From Alteromonas sp. LOR (GTDB taxonomy: Bacteria; Pseudomonadota; Gammaproteobacteria; Enterobacterales; Alteromonadaceae), in contig NZ_JQFW01000001.1 in assembly GCF_000753865.1 (NCBI RefSeq), positions 118,639 through 182,638 on the forward strand: a stretch of DNA of 64,000 bases, written 5' to 3'. The notes under the pieces are model-generated. The model searched no databases and was not told the DNA's origin. It was given only the letters and a program-made list of their open reading frames with translations. This document shows positions 9,247 through 17,103 of this stretch, piece by piece. Every line of letters starts with the position of its first letter. Position 1 is the stretch's first letter. The position numbers and the translations under genes are program-made.

Positions 9247-9555
9247 ATGAAAAGTGATATCACAGAAATTAAGCTGCGTGTTAACGCACTCTTAAAAGAG
9301 CTTGAACGCCTAGAGGCTAGCGAGCTTGAAAACAAAGAGATGTTTCCGCTTTCTGAGTTAAAACAGCGCGTAACCCGTTATGTGAAAGACAACGATATTA
9401 CTATCGACACATTCTGCGAACTTGCGATGATAAGTAAAACCACACTATATGCTGCATTTAACTCGCCAGGTTCAACTAAGCGCGCCACTATAGAGGCTAT
9501 TATCTCAGTTTTTGGAAACTACCGGTTATACGTAGGCCGTGTAGATGCAAATTAA
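9247..9555 (+). CDS. HipB-like helix-turn-helix antitoxin, module 1
   Basis: 102 residues. The chosen ATG at 9247 follows a GGTGGA ribosome-binding stretch; the frame is open from 9193 but the extra residues look random. An N-terminal helical segment (MKSDITEIKLRVNALLKELERLEASELENKE) looks like a short coiled coil for dimerisation. A DNA-binding part resembling a Cro/CI fold follows (FCELAMISKTTLYAAF, then IEAIISVFG). The stop overlaps the hipA-like gene by 11 bp. Known HipB proteins repress their operon and neutralise HipA. This one is more diverged than the second module's HipB, so the antitoxin call rests mainly on context. Confidence 0.7.
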   Translation: MKSDITEIKLRVNALLKELERLEASELENKEMFPLSELKQRVTRYVKDNDITIDTFCELAMISKTTLYAAFNSPGSTKRATIEAIISVFGNYRLYVGRVDAN

Positions 9556-10876
9556 CCGTCTAGCTACTGTATTTGTTAATGCAAATAAGGCGGGAACGCT
9601 TGCAGAGTATCGCGACATTAATAACTTAGCTGCTCGCGAGTCTTATGTTTTTACCTATGCAGAAGAGTATCTAATGCATGGTGCTCCCATTGGCCATCAC
9701 TTTCCACTAACAAAAACGCGATACGAGTTTGATGCTTTACCCCCTTTCTTTTCTAATGTGCTTTCTGAGGGTTGGTTAAGAGCGCATCAGGCTACAAAGG
9801 CAAGACTCGATAAAAGTGATGAGTTTGGTTTACTGTGCGCCAATGGAGAAGAGCTTATCGGGGCGGTTTCGGTAGTGGCTGGCGAGGTTGATACATTGCC
9901 ACCAAACCGTTTTATTCAGCTTCCCATACCCAAACCACGCACTTTGAAAGACAAAGGTGTTGTTATTGTTGGCACGTCGAAAACGTTTAATGACTACGCA
10001 GTAGATCATGCGAACGGCCAATCCATTTCAGGTGTGCAGCGAAAGCTGATGATGAAGTTGCAAGACAATCAACTTGTGCCTACTTCTCGTGGGGGTCAGT
10101 ACATTGTTAAGCCCGCTCCAGAAGGGGTACCGTATTGCCCTGAAAATGAGCTTTTTATTATGAGCTTGGCCAACAAGGTGGGGTTTAATACCGCGGAATG
10201 TGGCCTTGTGCCTTTTGAAGACGGAGAGCTTGCATACGTAACAAAGCGTTTCGACATTTTAAATGAAGATGAGCGCTACTTAATAGAAGACGGCGCATCC
10301 TTATGCTTAGTGCATCCCAAACATAAAGACAGCGAGGCATTAAGTTATGAAACCGTGTTAAAGCGGTTAAGCCAAGCAGCAGGGAATAGCAAAGCGGTGA
10401 CACTAACATTGTTCTTACACGTTGTGTTTTCTTACATTGTGGGTAACAACGACTTACATCTAAAAAACTTCTCTTTGATGCGCAGACCTCGCGGACACAG
10501 CACAACCATGGACATGTTAACGCCAGTGTATGACGTTCTTAGTCTGGCGCCCTACCCACAATTTGATCGCGCTTGCTTTATGTCGATTGGCGTTCTCGCA
10601 ATAGAAGAGGGAGATGATGGATATTTCAGTGATGCATATAACTCGTTTGGTTACTATACCAAGCACGACTTTGTGCAGTTAGGTGTAAATATAGGGCTAC
10701 CTAAAGCACTTGTTGAAAAACAGCTTAAACAACTCACCAGCAAAGTGTTAAAAGTGCTGGAAAGCGATCTTGAAACATCCATACCCAATGACATGTATCA
10801 ACAAATCGTAACCCGTATTAGTGAGCGATGTAGCACGCTAGGGCGGATTGTAAAAACGACTTCAGGCTGTTCGTAA
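9545..10876 (+). CDS. HipA-family serine/threonine kinase toxin, module 1
   Basis: 443 residues with the full HipA layout: an N-terminal HipA_N-type subdomain (GTLAEY...SYVFTYAEEYL, then EFDALPPFFSNVLSEGWLR) and a kinase-like C-terminal part. Visible catalytic positions are S162 in the SGVQRK loop, K189 in YIVKPAP, D303 and N308 in NNDLHLKNF, and D330 in VYDVLS. Family members phosphorylate targets such as the glutamyl-tRNA synthetase GltX and cause growth arrest. The overlap with the HTH gene supports a toxin-antitoxin pair. All key residues are present, so it should be active. Its target is not known. Confidence 0.88.
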   Translation: MQINRLATVFVNANKAGTLAEYRDINNLAARESYVFTYAEEYLMHGAPIGHHFPLTKTRYEFDALPPFFSNVLSEGWLRAHQATKARLDKSDEFGLLCANGEELIGAVSVVAGEVDTLPPNRFIQLPIPKPRTLKDKGVVIVGTSKTFNDYAVDHANGQSISGVQRKLMMKLQDNQLVPTSRGGQYIVKPAPEGVPYCPENELFIMSLANKVGFNTAECGLVPFEDGELAYVTKRFDILNEDERYLIEDGASLCLVHPKHKDSEALSYETVLKRLSQAAGNSKAVTLTLFLHVVFSYIVGNNDLHLKNFSLMRRPRGHSTTMDMLTPVYDVLSLAPYPQFDRACFMSIGVLAIEEGDDGYFSDAYNSFGYYTKHDFVQLGVNIGLPKALVEKQLKQLTSKVLKVLESDLETSIPNDMYQQIVTRISERCSTLGRIVKTTSGCS

Positions 10877-11062
10877 CCAAGGCATTTCTTCGGTCTTGGA
10901 GTAGCTCGGCGAACTGACTCAAGCCGCGTGAATTCCATTTAAATGAGAGGCTTTTCGTTATGGAAATCCCATAACGCCTGATAAGGTCGTTAAGTTAGTA
11001 TCAATCAGCAGTGTTGGCCTGGTGAGATTAGAAAATCAATACTCTGGCTAGATTGGGTTTCT

Positions 11063-11161
11063 TATACACAAATCTGTATAAACTTGATTTATACAGATTT
11101 TTGTATATAGTAATTTTATGCATTAATCCGTATATTTTTGTTCTATACAAAAATCGGTATA
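11063..11161. promoter_or_regulatory. Four-operator array, TATAC-N8-GTATA at 27-bp period
   Basis: Sites start at 11063, 11090, 11117 and 11144, each exactly 27 bp apart. Sites 1, 2 and 4 are perfect TATAC-N8-GTATA; site 3 is TATGC-N8-GTATA. E. coli HipB operators have the form TATCC-N8-GGATA, also four in number, so this is very probably the HipB operator array of the following hipBA pair. Sites 1 and 2 also form a longer inverted repeat with 20-bp arms (one mismatch) and a 5-bp centre. The array ends 10 bp before the hipB start. Confidence 0.85.
11084..11111 (+). promoter_or_regulatory. Candidate sigma-70 promoter of hipBA module 2
   Basis: TTGATT (11084-11089) and TATAGT (11106-11111) are separated by 16 bp. 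The pair lies over operator 2, between operators 1 and 3, so operator binding would block polymerase directly. Inferred from sequence only. Confidence 0.35.
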
Positions 11162-11171
11162 AGAGACTAAC

Positions 11172-11438
11172 ATGAAGATTAATACGCCCAAGGATCTTAG
11201 CGCCATTATCAAGGACAGAAGAAAAGCCAAAGGATGGACTCAAGCTGATTTGGCAAAACGCATTGGTGTATATCAACGAGATATTTCTAACTGTGAAACC
11301 AAACCTGAAAAAATCTCGGTCAATATGCTCATCAAACTTTGCGCGTCACTAGACTTAGCGCTGAAGGTCGACAGCCTGTCCAAGGATGAAGTATCCACAC
11401 TGACTACTCCACTCGCGAAAAAATCACTGAGATTCTGA
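11172..11438 (+). CDS. hipB: HipB antitoxin, XRE-family repressor, module 2
   Basis: 88 residues with a clear XRE/Cro-CI helix-turn-helix: LSAIIKDRRKAKGWTQADLAKRIG, then ISNCETKPEKISVNMLIKLCASL. The C-terminal tail (KKSLRF) is short, as in HipB proteins. The start ATG at 11172 lies 10 bp after the last of four TATAC-N8-GTATA operators. The stop TGA shares a base with the hipA ATG (TGATG). By family knowledge it represses the operon as a dimer and holds HipA inactive. Confidence is high because operator form, gene order and protein all agree. Confidence 0.92.
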   Translation: MKINTPKDLSAIIKDRRKAKGWTQADLAKRIGVYQRDISNCETKPEKISVNMLIKLCASLDLALKVDSLSKDEVSTLTTPLAKKSLRF

Positions 11439-12751
11439 TGGGACGAAAATCACATACCCGCACACTCTTTTGCTCCATGAACGGATTCCCGGTGGGTGAG
11501 TTGTATTTAAAAAATGGACGCATGAGCTTTAAGTACGAGCCCAACTGGCTAGAGGTAGAGGGAAGCCGCGCTATCTCCCTAAGCCTACCTATGCAACAAG
11601 CTGAAATTACAGGAGACGCTGTTCATGCTTATTTTGATAATTTGCTGCCAGATACAAGCGCTATCAGAAAGCATATGAAAGACCGCTTAGGCGCCGATAG
11701 TACCAAGCCATTCGATTTGTTAGCCAAGATTGGGAAAGATTGTGTGGGTGCGCTCACATTCACTCAAGCGCCTGCAAAAGGAGAAATGCCTCCACTGTCA
11801 CTTACTCCTTTATCTGAGAGTGAAGTCGCACAAATTATCAAAGACACTCGCCTTGAAAAAATGTTAGGTATGAACTCAGATGATGACTTCAGAATTTCTC
11901 TTGCTGGAGCGCAGGAAAAGACCGCTCTAACCTTATGGGAAGGAAGGTGGTGCCGACCACATAGCTCAACGCCAACCACGCATATCTTTAAGCCGCCCAT
12001 TCTTCATCATGAAAGCCTAGGAATAGACTTATCTTCGAGTGTAGACAACGAATGGTTCTGCCAAACATTTATGAAAAACCTGGGCTTGGATGTGGCAGAT
12101 TGTGAAATTGCGCAATTTGAAGAGCAGAAAGTATTGGTGGTGGAACGCTTTGATCGCAGAATCGAGGAAGATACTATTTTCCGGCTTCCCCAAGAGGATA
12201 TGTGTCAGGCATTAGGGAAAGTAAGTGGTTCAAAGTATGAAGAAAAAGGTGGTCCTGGCTCTCAGCAGGTCATGGAACTGCTGTCGAGCTCAAAAAACGC
12301 ATATGACGATCGACTCGAATTTTTTCGTGTACAAATCGTATTTTGGTTGCTTGCTGCTATTGATGGGCATGCAAAAAACTTCAGCATCGCACTGAATCAG
12401 AATGGATACCGTCTAACCCCCTTCTACGATGTGCTAAGCGCTTACCCGTACTTTGGTCAAGGCAATATTCAGGCAAAAAAAATAAAAATGGCAATGAAAG
12501 TCCATAGTAAAAATACACACTACAAATGGAATGAAATTATGCCTAGACACTGGCCAGAGCATGGCAAGCGGCAAGGTATAGATAAGGAGCAAACACTCGG
12601 CATATTAGCCTCCTTAGACGAAAAGGTAGAGGAAGCGCTAACTTCCACCCTCAAGCAGGCGAATGCACATTTTGATATGGGTGTAGGTGAGGTCATAACC
12701 GAAAGCACACTCACTTGCCTGCGTAAAATAACGACTTTTCTGAACGGATAG
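11438..12751 (+). CDS. hipA: HipA serine/threonine kinase toxin, module 2
   Basis: 437 residues, very close to the E. coli HipA length. Key positions are S154 in RISLAGAQEK (the autophosphorylated loop serine), K185 in IFKPP, D309 and N314 in DGHAKNFS, and D331 in FYDVLS. The N-terminal subdomain (GELYLKNGRMSFKYEPNW, YFDNLLPD) is also typical. The reaction is ATP-dependent phosphorylation of a protein target, GltX in E. coli, which stalls translation and favours persistence. It is coupled to hipB by a one-base stop/start overlap. It differs strongly from the module 1 HipA, so the two are not a recent duplication. Confidence 0.93.
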   Translation: MGRKSHTRTLFCSMNGFPVGELYLKNGRMSFKYEPNWLEVEGSRAISLSLPMQQAEITGDAVHAYFDNLLPDTSAIRKHMKDRLGADSTKPFDLLAKIGKDCVGALTFTQAPAKGEMPPLSLTPLSESEVAQIIKDTRLEKMLGMNSDDDFRISLAGAQEKTALTLWEGRWCRPHSSTPTTHIFKPPILHHESLGIDLSSSVDNEWFCQTFMKNLGLDVADCEIAQFEEQKVLVVERFDRRIEEDTIFRLPQEDMCQALGKVSGSKYEEKGGPGSQQVMELLSSSKNAYDDRLEFFRVQIVFWLLAAIDGHAKNFSIALNQNGYRLTPFYDVLSAYPYFGQGNIQAKKIKMAMKVHSKNTHYKWNEIMPRHWPEHGKRQGIDKEQTLGILASLDEKVEEALTSTLKQANAHFDMGVGEVITESTLTCLRKITTFLNG

Positions 12752-12865
12752 CGTAAAAAGAGAATGGGAAAAAAAGAAGGTTATGAAGCGATCGGATAAA
12801 ACCGAAATGACTGACTGTTTTTACCGGAATACGCAGGTGAACCACAAGAAAATGTTGGTAGTTCC

Positions 12866-13300
12866 ATGAAAAACGCTCATTTTATATTAGACATCCATTT
12901 AAAAAATGTTTCGTCTCCTTAAGTGAGAAGAGTGGTCTCAGTGCCGCAAAACATTACCCTGATAAAGCTGAGTAAAGTTATTAACGAAGCAATGGGTTGG
13001 TTTAGCTACCATTTGCATATGTTTACCTTTGGCGATGAGCACTATGGAGAAGTTTTCGATTTAGATGATGATTATTTAATTGACCAGCGCAGAAAGCAGC
13101 TTCATAAATTGTTAGGAAGTAGCAAGCGGTTTACCTATATTTATGACTTTGGTGATCATTGGGAGCATCAAATAGTTGACTCGACATTAGCAGCACTGCT
13201 CTTCCCCTACACCGTAACAACACATAAGCGCTTAATTACGCTTCAACTATCCCTAAACCCAACACATTCAAAACCGAGGCTGTCATCAAAAAATCGCTAA
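12866..13300 (+). pseudogene. pRiA4b ORF-3-like protein, interrupted
   Basis: The reading frame starting at ATG 12866 gives MKNAHFILDIHLKNVSSP, then an in-frame TAA at 12920-12922, then continues VRRVVSVPQNITLIKLSKVINEAMGWFSYHLHMF. Together these match the N-terminal pattern of the pRiA4b ORF-3-like family, which normally reads through PPIWRR at this point. YDFGDHWEHQI near 13140 is also a family signature. After about 13185 the frame no longer resembles the family, which suggests a second lesion or truncation. A GTG at 12923 could in principle restart translation. A decayed remnant at the island edge is the best reading. Confidence 0.65.
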
Positions 13301-13977
13301 TATTTCTACTACTGCTAACCGCCCTAGCACTAGCTGGCGCTGTTTGGTTTTTTCAAACCCAATATAGCCAACCAACGCCTGGGTTTGCTGAGCCATGGCG
13401 AAATGCGGTGTGGAACAACGCGGTCTGCCGCTTTTTTTCGGTAAGTAGTGATAAGCGTGATGTGGCGTTACTGAATGAGGGGCTATCTAAGGCGTTGGGT
13501 AATGAAGAGGCAGGGGCTGAAGTTGAACGCTGCCCTGCACTGGGGAGTTTGTCTGCTAATTTATCTGTTCGGGAAGTGCGTTTGTTTGAAACGTTAAAAG
13601 CAGTCACCGTATTCCCTACCATGCCGCTTAATAATGTCGAGGCTGACGCGGATGTTGCTGTTAATGCAAATGTTGAGGTAAAAAAGCTTACCTCTTTTAT
13701 TGAACAATATGGCCCACTTACCACAGCGGATATGCGTATTTACGAGGTAGATGTAGACAACAAGCTTTTCGCTTATGAACTGCGTTTTGAAAATGCTCGC
13801 GTATATGTAATGTATAACTTCTCTTTCGATACCCACCCATTGCCGTTGCCTCTTGGCTTTATGGCGTCAACCAAAGTTACGCTGTACAGAACCGACAACC
13901 CAACATTCGAGCGCTTTGTTACTAGCGGCCCGTTAAGTATTACCTATCATTCTGCTGTGGTTGTTATTGTCGACTGA
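13285..13977 (+). CDS. Secreted or membrane-anchored hypothetical protein with non-canonical start
   Basis: The frame reads IKKSLIFLLLLTALALAGAVWFFQTQYSQPTPGF and on to a stop at 13977, about 230 residues with an obvious signal anchor. There is no ATG, GTG or TTG in this frame between the upstream stop at 13225 and a GTG at 13408, which would remove the whole signal segment. GAGG at 13276-13279 is well placed for an ATC codon at 13285. Either a rare start codon is used, or the ATG has mutated and the gene is decaying like its upstream neighbour. The mature part (cysteines in NNAVCRFF and VERCPAL) matches no family I recognise. Confidence 0.5.
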   Translation: MKKSLIFLLLLTALALAGAVWFFQTQYSQPTPGFAEPWRNAVWNNAVCRFFSVSSDKRDVALLNEGLSKALGNEEAGAEVERCPALGSLSANLSVREVRLFETLKAVTVFPTMPLNNVEADADVAVNANVEVKKLTSFIEQYGPLTTADMRIYEVDVDNKLFAYELRFENARVYVMYNFSFDTHPLPLPLGFMASTKVTLYRTDNPTFERFVTSGPLSITYHSAVVVIVD

Positions 13978-14062
13978 GTTTAATCATCTACCTGATATAG
14001 TCTGATATACTGTTAAACACGAAGTGTAATTGCTTAAGTGTTACTAATTCGTTGGAGCAGGT

Positions 14063-14872
14063 ATGTGGTGTAAAGCAACAATGTTTTTCTTTTTAGCTGT
14101 AGTAAGCTTTGGGCTTGCTAGTGAAACACACATTAATGCTGAGCCTGCGCATCCAACTGAAACAAATAACGCGCAGTGGCCTGAAACCCAACCCGTTTTA
14201 CGATTGGCGATAAATCATTTCCCTCCCTATTCCATATTGTCAGAAGGTAAGCCACCAGCAGGTATAAACGTTATTGCCATGAAGCTGATTGCCGAGCGGT
14301 TGAACATGCGTTTGAAATTTGTTGAGTGCCCATTTGCCCGCTGCATTGTGTTACTTGAAAAGGGGTTGGTAGATGTTTTTATTGGGTTAACTTATAGCGA
14401 CGAAAGAGCAGAGTTTTTACACTTTATCGAACCCTCTGTGGCAGATGGTAGCGTTCAAACCTTTTACGCTAGAAAAGGGTCAGAAACCTCTCTTGATTCA
14501 TTTGCCGACCTAAACGGGCAAATTATTGGTCTTACTCGCTTTAGTTTGTACTTTCCAGAATTTGATAACGCCACCAGTTTTGCAAAAGTACCTGCCAACT
14601 CTCACTTGCAGCTTATCAACTTATTACTCAACGAACGTATAGATGCTTTTATTGGCTCTGAACAACGGCTTAACTATTTGCTGCAAGAACAAGGCTTAAC
14701 AGACACAATTTTACAACAAAGCTACACAGTAAGAGACGACAGAAAGGTGTATCTCGCACTGTCTAAGCGCTCTGAACACTCAGGGCTAGAAGAATCATTC
14801 AGTAAAGCTCTGCGCTTAATTAAAAGCAAAGGCGTTTTTGAAACGCCTTATACAGCCAACCATAGCGAGTAA
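14063..14872 (+). CDS. Periplasmic solute-binding protein, family 3 type
   Basis: 269 residues with a signal peptide (MWCKATMFFFLAVVSFGLAS). The body has the bacterial family 3 solute-binding pattern: LRLAINHFPPYSI, AGINVIAMKLIAERLNMRLKFVECPFARC, and a second lobe with DVFIGLTYSDERAEFLHF. GGAG lies 6 bases before the ATG. Most members bind amino acids or opine-like ligands for ABC transporters, but no permease or ATPase gene is adjacent, so it may be an orphan binding protein. Two cysteines, in VECPFARC, might form a disulfide. Ligand unknown. Confidence 0.8.
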   Translation: MWCKATMFFFLAVVSFGLASETHINAEPAHPTETNNAQWPETQPVLRLAINHFPPYSILSEGKPPAGINVIAMKLIAERLNMRLKFVECPFARCIVLLEKGLVDVFIGLTYSDERAEFLHFIEPSVADGSVQTFYARKGSETSLDSFADLNGQIIGLTRFSLYFPEFDNATSFAKVPANSHLQLINLLLNERIDAFIGSEQRLNYLLQEQGLTDTILQQSYTVRDDRKVYLALSKRSEHSGLEESFSKALRLIKSKGVFETPYTANHSE

Positions 14873-14933
14873 ATGAAGAGGATTGTTTTACCCGCCTCCG
14901 CTTAAATCTAAATACTACTCTGCAATTTCAATA

Positions 14934-15326
14934 CTATTCTTCAATTTGAATAGTAAACTCGGGCATTGCCTGAATGACTTTCTTTACTGTGCAGCTGTTA
15001 GCAGACGCTAAAAGTGGCTTTTTATATTTCTCAGGGAAATCGTCAGGCAAGGTTACTTTAATAGCAAATGCCTTTTTAAATTTATCTTCGGCGCTGCTGC
15101 TATGGTCTTGGCTAATACTTATTCCGTCTGTGCTGATGTCTCTCGCGTCACAAAATTTGCGGATAAAAAACGCTGCACATAACGGCATGCTAGCTAAGAA
15201 GTAATCGAAAGGCTCAGGGTAAGACTCATCGCCCCCTGCAGATATGCTTTGATCGCTAATTATTTGATGCTTGCCAAAGCTCGCCTGTAGTTTTTGCCCT
15301 TCTAAAAGTGCGATATCTATTTTCAT
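14934..15326 (-). CDS. OsmC-family peroxiredoxin-like protein
   Basis: 130 residues from the ATG at 15326, which has AGGG upstream; a longer frame to 15398 lacks support. The two family cysteines are visible, one in MPLCAAFF at the start of the central helix and one in NSCTVKKV near the C-terminus. The GGDESYPEPFDYFLASM segment is the usual OsmC lead-in. OsmC/Ohr proteins reduce organic hydroperoxides with these thiols in the cytoplasm, but several subfamilies have no proven activity. It is monocistronic and lies just beyond the heme-uptake locus. A role in oxidative stress is likely by family. Confidence 0.85.
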   Translation of the reverse strand: MKIDIALLEGQKLQASFGKHQIISDQSISAGGDESYPEPFDYFLASMPLCAAFFIRKFCDARDISTDGISISQDHSSSAEDKFKKAFAIKVTLPDDFPEKYKKPLLASANSCTVKKVIQAMPEFTIQIEE

Positions 15327-15563
15327 TAATGTGCCCTTATATTCAATTAACTTTATAAATGTTCTGCTGATCTTGAAAGGAGTTGTACGCGGCGTCAAGT
15401 TTAATAGCTTAATTAGTCACCTTCGTTTCATTACCAATAAGGTTTAAGGTAGCCCAATCGCCCGAAGCAATTATGAAACGTCAATAGCACTAAACGAGCA
15501 ATGTATTTCAGGCACCGTTATTTAACAGCGCCTTCTAAGTATGCCCCTCACATGCCTGTTAGG

Positions 15564-16292
15564 CTATGCCGCCTGCGATTTTCTAGCGCGGTTGGTTAGT
15601 CTTACCAGTTCCATGCGCACGTCTTCGTGCCTAGTGCACACGTTTTCAAAAGGCACATAGTAATTTTTATCTTGCGAGCGAATGTAAAATCCGTCGGTGA
15701 CTACGCCTGTCATGGTGGGTGCGTCGTCTTGCACACTTTGATGATGAGCTAATATGAGCGCCATAGCGTCTTGATGGTCTTCGTTCATGTGCGCAATCAT
15801 GCCTGTTTCTGCCTCGAAGTCCCAAGGGCTTGCCGGTGCGTTCCACTCTTCTTGTTCTAACCAAAAGATTTTACCAAACCCACCAATATAGCGAACGCGC
15901 ACTATGTCCATTTGCCATATTTTAAAATCGTGGGCTTGTTTGTAGGTTTCGGCTTCTGGAAAGCGCAGTACGTACTGCTCAAGAATTTGCTGAGCTTTGT
16001 CGCCTTTTATTGGTTTAGCATCACCAACCACGGTAACTCGGCCGTGGGCATTTTGATCGCCCTCTTCTGCCTGATGGAAAACCGTTAGGCTCATGCGGCT
16101 GTCTTTTTCTAAGTTTTTAGCGTGCTGCGCAATATCACTGATGTAAAAATACAGCTTGCCTTCGCTACAGCTGATAAAGGGCGACACCGACCCAAACGGG
16201 TAGCCGCGTAAGTTATACGAAATAGTGGAAATGACGCCCGTTTCACACGCGCGAAGCAGTGCTTTTGCGTCAGTTAATGCCTGCGTTCTCAT
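15564..16292 (-). CDS. HugZ-like heme utilisation protein
   Basis: 242 residues. The N-terminal half is a split-barrel FMN-binding fold of the pyridoxamine phosphate oxidase group (CETGVISTISYNLRGYPFGSVSPF, then MSLTVFHQ). The C-terminal part is DUF2470-like with MIAHMNEDHQDAMALIL. HugZ proteins bind and degrade heme to release iron. The start overlaps the ATPase gene by 23 bp, with an AAGGAG ribosome-binding site inside that gene, so translation is coupled. Last gene of the heme operon. Enzymatic activity is inferred from relatives and context. Confidence 0.85.
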   Translation of the reverse strand: MRTQALTDAKALLRACETGVISTISYNLRGYPFGSVSPFISCSEGKLYFYISDIAQHAKNLEKDSRMSLTVFHQAEEGDQNAHGRVTVVGDAKPIKGDKAQQILEQYVLRFPEAETYKQAHDFKIWQMDIVRVRYIGGFGKIFWLEQEEWNAPASPWDFEAETGMIAHMNEDHQDAMALILAHHQSVQDDAPTMTGVVTDGFYIRSQDKNYYVPFENVCTRHEDVRMELVRLTNRARKSQAA

Positions 16293-17088
16293 TAAGGAGC
16301 TCCTTGGGTTCTGAAAATATCATTGGAATATGTAGGTTTGGATGAGGCTGTATATGCATTTGCGTGCCGTATACAGGCTCTAAAAATTCTGGCGTTAATA
16401 CGGTGTCTTTAGTGCCAAATTTAATGAGTTCGCCACCGCTTAATAACATAACGTCGTCGGCATACAGCGATGCTAAGTTCAAATCGTGTATGGCCACTAT
16501 GGCAGTGTTTCCCATACTCGTGAACTTACGTACTAGCTGCATAAGGTGGTGCTGAAAATGTAAATCTAACGCTGAAGTAGGTTCATCTAATAATAGTAGC
16601 TTGCTGTGCTTTTGCTTAGTAAAAGCGTCGAGTTGAGCAAAGCTTCTGGCTATATTCACCCGCTGTAGTTCACCACCAGATAGTTGCCCTGTGTGCCTAT
16701 TAACCAGTTTATGTAAGTCTAAGTGGTCTATAAATTCAGCAACGCGCTGCCGCTTTTGCTGCTCTGACTCAGCGATGGGAAAACGCCCCATGGCAATGAG
16801 CTCGGGCACACCTAGTTGAAAGTTAAGCGCGTTTTGTTGCGTCATTACTGCGCGCACACGAGCTAATTCAGACTCACTCCATTGCCTTATGCAGCGCCCT
16901 TTTAAACTTAGCAGCCCTTGAAAGTGCAGGTTACCGGCAATGGTGTGAATAAGTGTAGACTTACCCGCCCCATTTGCGCCCACCAGCGCGATGAGTTTGC
17001 CTTCGGGTACTTGGCATGTGATGTTGTTAAGTACGTTTCGCTTGCCGCGCTTAACGGTTATGTTCTTCAGTGAAAGTAGGTTGGTCAT
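16270..17088 (-). CDS. hmuV: Heme ABC transporter ATP-binding protein
   Basis: 272 residues. Walker A is GANGAGKST, the signature motif is LSGGELQRVNIARSFAQL, Walker B is LLLLDEPTSALD, and the switch histidine is in AIHDLN. It belongs to the FecE/BtuD/HmuV group. It energises heme import through the HmuU-like permease encoded 15 bp upstream. AGAG in the gap serves as a ribosome-binding site. The operon with a TonB receptor and heme-type binding protein supports heme rather than siderophore or cobalamin as substrate, though that specificity is inferred. Confidence 0.9.
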   Translation of the reverse strand: MTNLLSLKNITVKRGKRNVLNNITCQVPEGKLIALVGANGAGKSTLIHTIAGNLHFQGLLSLKGRCIRQWSESELARVRAVMTQQNALNFQLGVPELIAMGRFPIAESEQQKRQRVAEFIDHLDLHKLVNRHTGQLSGGELQRVNIARSFAQLDAFTKQKHSKLLLLDEPTSALDLHFQHHLMQLVRKFTSMGNTAIVAIHDLNLASLYADDVMLLSGGELIKFGTKDTVLTPEFLEPVYGTQMHIQPHPNLHIPMIFSEPKELLNENAGIN

Positions 17089-17103
17089 GTTGGCTGCTCT
17101 CTT

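Noticed and set aside
13353..13836. Minus-strand frames opposite the secreted hypothetical protein
   Set aside because: They are antisense shadows of the better-supported plus-strand frame with the signal anchor.
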